From Granulicella sp. L60 (GTDB lineage: Bacteria; Acidobacteriota; Terriglobia; Terriglobales; Acidobacteriaceae): a DNA stretch of 64,000 bases. The notes below the pieces were generated by a model, which was not told the origin of the DNA, searched no databases, and saw only the letters and a list, made by a program, of their open reading frames with translations. The DNA lies in contig NZ_LMUR01000022.1 in assembly GCF_009765825.1 (NCBI RefSeq), positions 628,302-692,301 of the forward strand, read 5' to 3'. This document shows positions 59,866 through 64,000 of the stretch, piece after piece (position 1 is the stretch's first letter; every line of letters begins with the position of its first letter). Both the position numbers and the translations under genes were made by a program.

Positions 59866-60270
59866 TTAGGCGCTTACGGGCTGGGTGCAGAACTTGCAGC
59901 GTGTGGCGGCGAGGGGGATGTCTCCCAAGCACTGGGGGCAGGGCTTGGTAGCTGGGGGCGTTGCGACGGCGGGATGGAATTTTTTCAGAAGGTACTGGGT
60001 AGGGATGACAAGGAAGAAGTAGACGACCCCGGCGATAAGCAGGAAGTTAATGATCGCGGTCAAGAAGTCACCGTAGCGGATCTCGCCGCCATTGACGTGG
60101 CCGACGAGGTAGCCGAAGTTCGGTTTGCCGATGATGGCTCCGAGGAGCGGGTTGATGATCTTCTCGGTGAGCGAGGTGACGATGGCTGTGAATGCGGCTC
60201 CGATGATGACGGCGACGGCAAGATCGATTACGTTGCCACGCAGAATAAAGTCGCGGAATCCTTTGAACAT
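59866..60270 (-). CDS. mscL: Large-conductance mechanosensitive channel with zinc-ribbon tail
   Basis: A 134-residue MscL. The N-terminal amphipathic helix MFKGFRDFILRGNVIDLAVA, TM1 (about 16-42), periplasmic loop and TM2 (about 70-92) with YFFLVIPTQYLLKKF are typical, and length to residue 100 matches the usual channel. After that, the tail carries CPQCLGDIPLAATRCKFC, four cysteines (111, 114, 125, 128) in a CxxC...CxxC zinc-ribbon pattern that E. coli MscL does not have. The channel opens under membrane tension during osmotic downshock; the tail may modulate gating or bind metal. Confidence 0.92.
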   Translation of the reverse strand: MFKGFRDFILRGNVIDLAVAVIIGAAFTAIVTSLTEKIINPLLGAIIGKPNFGYLVGHVNGGEIRYGDFLTAIINFLLIAGVVYFFLVIPTQYLLKKFHPAVATPPATKPCPQCLGDIPLAATRCKFCTQPVSA

Positions 60271-60402
60271 GGGTCAGTCTCCTAGAGGGTCGATCTTGCA
60301 GGAACCGTTGCGTCGCTGCTCGTTCCGATGGGGCGAGTATATCGCAGAGGATTTTAGATTGTGGTGCGGATGCTTGATGAGATGAAAAGGGTTGAGTGCG
60401 GG

Positions 60403-60708
60403 CTACTGGGACGAGGTGATCCAGTGGGTGTAGGGGTAGAGGAGGAAGAAGAGGATCATGCAGAGCGCCATGAGGTCCATGTAGATGCAGAGCAGGACGC
60501 CACCGTGGTAGAAGCTCCAGCGGCGCTGCATGCAACGGACGGTGTCTGCGGTGCCGAAGATGGCGGCGATGGCGGGCAGAATGAGGAAGGGATTGGCGCG
60601 ATTGTGGGGAAAGTCCGAGAGCAGGAGAGCGATTGCGAGGCTGAGGAGAACGAGGAGACTGCCGCGTAACAGGGAGCGCTTACGCGGATTGAGGAGGGAT
60701 GATTTCAC
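60403..60708 (-). CDS. Small polytopic membrane protein
   Basis: A 101-residue protein with a basic N-terminus and three hydrophobic segments (about 14-30, 38-52 and 68-90). No family is recognised. It lies between mscL (133 bases away, same strand) and the mtnA terminator. The codon use looks like neighbouring genes, which supports it being real. Confidence 0.5.
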   Translation of the reverse strand: MKSSLLNPRKRSLLRGSLLVLLSLAIALLLSDFPHNRANPFLILPAIAAIFGTADTVRCMQRRWSFYHGGVLLCIYMDLMALCMILFFLLYPYTHWITSSQ

Positions 60709-60803
60709 ACTGGCTACTATCTACACTTCAAGGATATGCGCGTGAGTGGCTCGCTGTCAGTTGCGGTCGATAGGGTGGGGCTTGATATTCGATGACAGCG
60801 ATC

Positions 60804-60847
60804 AAAAGTAATGAGGTTGCGAGGGGATCGCAACCTCATTACTTTTT
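60804..60847 (-). terminator. Rho-independent terminator after mtnA
   Basis: A 19-pair perfect stem: 60804-60822 (AAAAGTAATGAGGTTGCGA) pairs with 60828-60846 around GGGGA. The outer base pairs are A-T, so T-runs occur on both strands. It sits 19 bases beyond the mtnA stop and is likely bidirectional. Confidence 0.9.
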
Positions 60848-60864
60848 GGAGCGGATGCTGCGGA

Positions 60865-61938
60865 TCAAGAGGTTGCGAGTTCCAGTTCGCGACTGTCCTG
60901 TTTCGCCATCTTCCGGATGGATTGCTCGAAGGGTGCGGTGAGGACACCACGTTCGGTGATAATCGCGGTGATGTATTTGGCTGGGGTGACGTCGAAGGCC
61001 GGATTTTCGATGGAGACGCCGTGGGGAGTCATCTGCTTGCCGTTGGAGTGGGTGACCTCTCTGGCGGCTCGCTGCTCGATGGGAATGAGATCGCCGTGGG
61101 AGGTCGCGAGATCGAGGGTGGACCAGGGCGCAGCGACGAAGAAGGGGATGCCGTGCTCTTTGGCGAGGATGGAGACGCCATATGTACCGATCTTGTTGGC
61201 GGTATCGCCGTTGGCGGCGATGCGGTCGGCCCCGACGATGACAGCCTGGATGCGGCCCTGCTTCATGAGGGTGGCGGCCATGTTGTCGCAGAGGACGGTG
61301 GTGGGGATGTTGTCCTTCATGAGTTCCCAGGCGGTGAGGCGTGCGCCCTGGAGGAAGGGACGGGTCTCGTCGGCGAAGACGTCGATCTTGTGGCCGCGTT
61401 CGATGGCAGCGCGGATGACGCCGAGGGCGGTGCCGTAGCCGCAGGTGGCGAGGGCGCCGGCGTTGCAGTGGGTGAGAACGGTGCCTTCGAGCGGGAGGAG
61501 GGATGCGCCGTGGGCTCCCATCTGCTTGCAGGCGGCGATGTCTTCGTCGTACATCTGGCGTGCCCTAGCGACGACGGTTGCTTTGATCTCGGGGATTGGG
61601 GTGTTTTTGGCGGCGAGCTGGTTGTAGAGGCTGCGGATCTCGTTGATGCCCCAGAAGAGATTGACGGCGGTAGGACGGGTCTCGGCGAGAGTCTGGGAGA
61701 TGATGGCGACTTCGGCGGTGAGGGCGGCGAGGCTGGTTGCCGTGCTGCGGTCGATGCCGATGGCTACGCCCATGGCTCCGGAGACGCCGATGGCGGGAGC
61801 GCCACGAACGATCATGTCGCGGATGACGGTGGCGACCTGTTTGTAATCGGTCGCGAGAACGTACGTCTCCTCGAGGGGGAGTTTGGTCTGATCGAGGAAG
61901 TTAACGCCGGTGGGGAGCCATTCTAGGGTAGGAATCAT
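60865..61938 (-). CDS. mtnA: Methylthioribose-1-phosphate isomerase
   Basis: A 357-residue enzyme of the methionine salvage pathway, isomerising 5-methylthioribose-1-phosphate to the ribulose form. The MIVRGAPAIGVSGAMG block, the catalytic Cys in LTHCNAGALAT and the catalytic Asp in VGADRIAANGDTANKIGT are those of MtnA rather than eIF2B subunits. GGAG five bases upstream fixes the ATG. It is the last gene after pyrE and a zinc-ribbon gene on the minus strand; no other mtn gene is visible. Confidence 0.94.
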   Translation of the reverse strand: MIPTLEWLPTGVNFLDQTKLPLEETYVLATDYKQVATVIRDMIVRGAPAIGVSGAMGVAIGIDRSTATSLAALTAEVAIISQTLAETRPTAVNLFWGINEIRSLYNQLAAKNTPIPEIKATVVARARQMYDEDIAACKQMGAHGASLLPLEGTVLTHCNAGALATCGYGTALGVIRAAIERGHKIDVFADETRPFLQGARLTAWELMKDNIPTTVLCDNMAATLMKQGRIQAVIVGADRIAANGDTANKIGTYGVSILAKEHGIPFFVAAPWSTLDLATSHGDLIPIEQRAAREVTHSNGKQMTPHGVSIENPAFDVTPAKYITAIITERGVLTAPFEQSIRKMAKQDSRELELATS

Positions 61939-61959
61939 GTCTACTCCAGTTTAGACGAT

Positions 61960-62136
61960 TCAGGCCCATCTATGCTCCTCGATTGCGCTGCGCAGAGCGT
62001 AGAAACGTTGAGAACAATGGCTGCAGCGCAAGGGACGGAACTGGAAGAGGCTGAGGATCCAGTCTCGTCCGCGACGGTGCGAGCGGTGAAGGGAAGCTGT
62101 GAAGCAGTGGGGGCAGATCTTTCCGTCGCAGAACAT
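61960..62136 (-). CDS. Small zinc-ribbon protein between pyrE and mtnA
   Basis: A 58-residue reading frame on the minus strand. It begins MFCDGKICPHC and carries a second pair in PLRCSHC, so the cysteines are 3, 8, 11, 38 and 41: a four-Cys zinc ribbon with one extra Cys. Between them is a basic, hydrophobic stretch RRGRDWILSLFQF, and the protein ends FYALRSAIEEHRWA. Similar CPxC...RCxxC micro-proteins recur in acidobacterial genomes, but I cannot name a function. The stop is 21 bases before mtnA and the gene lies between pyrE and mtnA on one strand, suggesting one transcript. The start has no obvious ribosome site. Confidence 0.7.
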   Translation of the reverse strand: MFCDGKICPHCFTASLHRSHRRGRDWILSLFQFRPLRCSHCSQRFYALRSAIEEHRWA

Positions 62137-62234
62137 GAGCGGTTCATCGGCTGCGACGGTCGGAAGATTAGGGTTCAGAGTGGCGATTGAACGATTCGCA
62201 GGCTTGTGCCCGAAACGGGCCGGCGCTCTCGGGC

Positions 62235-62915
62235 TTATGTTCTTTTTTGCAGTGCGATGTGGGCCTCGCGGACGTCGTCGGCGGTGAAGACGGAGAGGAA
62301 TGGGACGCCGGGGATCGCGGCTTCGATGTTGGGGCGGCCGCCTTGTTCGCGATCGACGAGGCAGAGGACGGCGGCGACGGTCATGCCGGCTTCGCGGGTG
62401 GCCTCGATGGCGGTGATCGTGCTGCCGCCGGTGGTGCAGACATCGTCGACGATGACGACGCGGGCTCCGGGTTTGAGGAAGCCTTCGATGCGGCGGCCGG
62501 TGCCGTGGGCCTTTTCGGCCTTGCGGACGAGGAAGCCGTGGATGAGGGTGGGAGCGGGGCCGGGGTCTTCGTCGGGTTCGAGCTCGAGGGTGGTGGAGAG
62601 TTCGGCGATCTCGTTGTAGTCGGCCAAGGCCCAGGCGCTAGCGGAGGCGGTGTTCGAGACGAGCGGGTCGGCGCCCATGGTGAGGCCGCCTACGGCTTCG
62701 ATCTTGTCTGCGTTGGGGATGTGATCGCGAATGAGATCGTAGAGAACGATGCCGGAGAGACGGCCGCCTTCGGCGTGGAGGGTTGTGATGCGGCAGTCGA
62801 TGTAGTAGTCGGACTTCTGACCGCTGGCGAGGGTGAAGTCGCCGAGCTTGAAGGAGTGGGTGGCGATGAGATTGAGGAGGGCGGTGCGGGCGTCGGTTGG
62901 CATGGTCTTATCCAT
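62235..62915 (-). CDS. pyrE: Orotate phosphoribosyltransferase
   Basis: Adds ribose-5-phosphate from PRPP to orotate to make OMP. The PRPP motif VVIVDDVCTTGGST is exact, SFKLGDFTLASGQKSDYYID is the usual N-terminal block, and GFLVRKAEKAHGTGRRIEG the catalytic Lys loop. Between the AVGGLTMGADPLV strand and this loop is an acidic insertion of about 27 residues (EIAELSTTLELEPDEDPGPA), unusual for the family. The start is uncertain between 62915 and the ATG at 62903. It is the first of three genes running toward mtnA. Confidence 0.94.
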   Translation of the reverse strand: MDKTMPTDARTALLNLIATHSFKLGDFTLASGQKSDYYIDCRITTLHAEGGRLSGIVLYDLIRDHIPNADKIEAVGGLTMGADPLVSNTASASAWALADYNEIAELSTTLELEPDEDPGPAPTLIHGFLVRKAEKAHGTGRRIEGFLKPGARVVIVDDVCTTGGSTITAIEATREAGMTVAAVLCLVDREQGGRPNIEAAIPGVPFLSVFTADDVREAHIALQKRT

Positions 62916-63050
62916 TGTATTGGAGGAGGACGGAGGGATTTGGTGAGGTGAAGTGGAGACGATCTCTGGTGGGACTATGCTGGGTTTCTTGGTGAGGGGT
63001 CTTGCGGGTTGGGCTATGGGGTTGAGAAACGAGGTAATCTGGTGTGGCGT

Positions 63051-63078
63051 TTGAGGGATGAGAGTGGTTTTTTATAAG
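63051..63078 (+). promoter_or_regulatory. Probable lutA promoter
   Basis: TTGAGG (63051-63056) is followed after 16 bases by TATAAG (63073-63078), a fair -35/-10 pair upstream of lutA. It is the best pair in the 236-base gap between pyrE and lutA. The leader would be about 65 bases. Confidence 0.45.
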
Positions 63079-63151
63079 TGCTCTTATCGTTCGCGCTGTT
63101 TTATGGTTGATAGTTTGTTGAATTTTCATCGTTGCCGCTGTGGAGGTTGTC

Positions 63152-63889
63152 TTGCGAGTCTCGTTGTTTATCACGTGCTATAACGACACGCTGTTTCCGG
63201 AGACGGGTAAGGCGGTGGTGCGGGTGCTGGAGCGGCTGGGGCATACGGTGGAGTTTCCGGCGGGTCAGACTTGCTGTGGACAGATGCACTACAACACTGG
63301 GTATCAGGCGGAGGCGATGCCTCTGCTGGAGCGGTTTGTCGGGCAGTTCAAGGGGGCGGAGGCGGTGGTGGTGCCGTCGTCGTCGTGCGTGGCGATGATG
63401 CGGGATCACTATCCGAAGATGGCGGTGGCGATGAAGGATGAGGGGCTTCAGCGCGAGGTGGAGGAGTTGTTGCCGCGGGTGTTTGAGTTTTCGGAGTTTT
63501 TGACGAAGCGGCTGGGGCTGGAGGATGTGGGGGCGTACTATCCGCATCGGGTGACGTACCACGCGAGTTGCCATGGGTTGAGGAATCTGGAGCTGGGTGA
63601 TGGGCCGATGCGGTTGCTGAGGGCGGTGCGGGGGATCGAGCTTGTGGAGTTGCAGGGGTTGGAGCAGTGCTGTGGGTTTGGTGGGACGTTTGCGGTGAAG
63701 AATGCCGGTGTGTCGGGTGCGATGCTGGAGGAGAAGATGGCGGCGATTCTGAGTACGAAGGCGGAGGCTTGTACGGCTTGCGACAACAGCTGTCTGATGC
63801 ATATTCAGGGTGGGTTGCATCGGCAGAAGACGGGTGTGAAGACGGTGCATCTGGCGGAGATTCTGGCTGGGGATGAGGCGATGCGATGA
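63152..63889 (+). CDS. lutA: Lactate utilization Fe-S protein LutA (CCG-domain)
   Basis: A 245-residue member of the CCG-domain family, a subunit of the LutABC (YkgEFG) L-lactate dehydrogenase complex. The duplicated cysteine motifs are TCCGQMHYNTG with SSSC, and HASCHGLRNL with QCCGFGGTFA, followed by CTACDNSCLMH. The TTG at 63152 gives MRVSLFITCYNDTLFPETGK, as in LutA, and has GGAGG five bases upstream; the GTG at 63140 lacks one. lutB would be expected next but the sequence becomes unreadable. Confidence 0.9.
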   Translation: MRVSLFITCYNDTLFPETGKAVVRVLERLGHTVEFPAGQTCCGQMHYNTGYQAEAMPLLERFVGQFKGAEAVVVPSSSCVAMMRDHYPKMAVAMKDEGLQREVEELLPRVFEFSEFLTKRLGLEDVGAYYPHRVTYHASCHGLRNLELGDGPMRLLRAVRGIELVELQGLEQCCGFGGTFAVKNAGVSGAMLEEKMAAILSTKAEACTACDNSCLMHIQGGLHRQKTGVKTVHLAEILAGDEAMR

Positions 63890-63930
63890 GTGGCGGGAAG
63901 AGGGTAGGGACTGGGGGGGGGTTAAAATTT

Positions 63931-64000
<70 letters not shown>

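Noticed and set aside
61972..62190. Plus-strand frame of 72 codons, and a 68-codon minus frame at 61941-62147
   Set aside because: The third frame in this gap encodes a CxxC...CxxC zinc ribbon with matching strand and spacing to its neighbours; the other two have no family features.

Overview
The window looks like chromosomal DNA of a Gram-negative, GC-rich soil-type bacterium, most likely an acidobacterium of the Terriglobia (Edaphobacter/Granulicella/Terriglobus type). This is an inference from gene content: a LamB-type porin, a PEP-CTERM protein, many GTG/TTG starts, a standalone CPxC zinc-ribbon micro-protein, MscL with a zinc-ribbon tail, and a lhr-nei pair. I saw no rRNA, tRNA, CRISPR array, phage or insertion sequence. 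The last 70 bases are a poly-G artefact, so the window probably ends at a contig end.

Layout. 0-4.5 kb: a redoxin lipoprotein fragment, a membrane-anchored glycosyltransferase, a pterin operon (two PTPS/QueD paralogues plus folE), truB and a secreted SGNH esterase. 4.5-7.8 kb: a LolD/MacB-like ABC exporter. 7.9-12.2 kb: galK-galT facing a pyrimidine salvage pair (pdp/deoA, cdd). 12.3-17.4 kb: a compact chemotaxis operon cheA-cheW-cheY-cheB-cheR without a receptor gene. 17.5-23.3 kb: lhr helicase overlapping a Nei-type DNA glycosylase. 23.3-27.7 kb: a class A penicillin-binding protein and proS. 28-33.5 kb: a LamB-like porin with a coiled-coil N-terminus, kdsD, a TlpA-like thioredoxin with a standalone DsbD-alpha protein, and alaC. 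33.6-38.4 kb: an accessory-looking stretch (NTF2-like protein, exported HExxH protein, GT1 glycosyltransferase, DUF418 protein). 38.5-43.1 kb: gltX, a PEP-CTERM protein behind a sigma-54 promoter, and a multicopper oxidase. 43.1-48.6 kb: DAHP synthase, a LacI regulator, ribulokinase with a visible promoter/operator, and threonine dehydrogenase. 48.8-54.2 kb: a tightly packed cluster of methyltransferase, DUF2064 glycosyltransferase, polytopic GT-C, radical SAM/SPASM protein, GyrI-like protein and GT2. 54.3-64 kb: AIM24 protein, thiC, an M28 peptidase, mscL, pyrE / zinc ribbon / mtnA, and lutA.

How the genes work together. Most of the window is housekeeping metabolism in short operons with ATGA-type overlaps. 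The parts most likely to hold something undescribed are the 48.8-54.2 kb glycosyl/radical-SAM cluster, the sigma-54-driven PEP-CTERM gene, and two small genes under 60 residues: a zinc ribbon between pyrE and mtnA, and a 33-residue membrane peptide downstream of thiC. Three operator-like sites also deserve a look: a LacI-type operator just downstream of the araB promoter and two perfect palindromes upstream of the GT1 and DUF418 genes.
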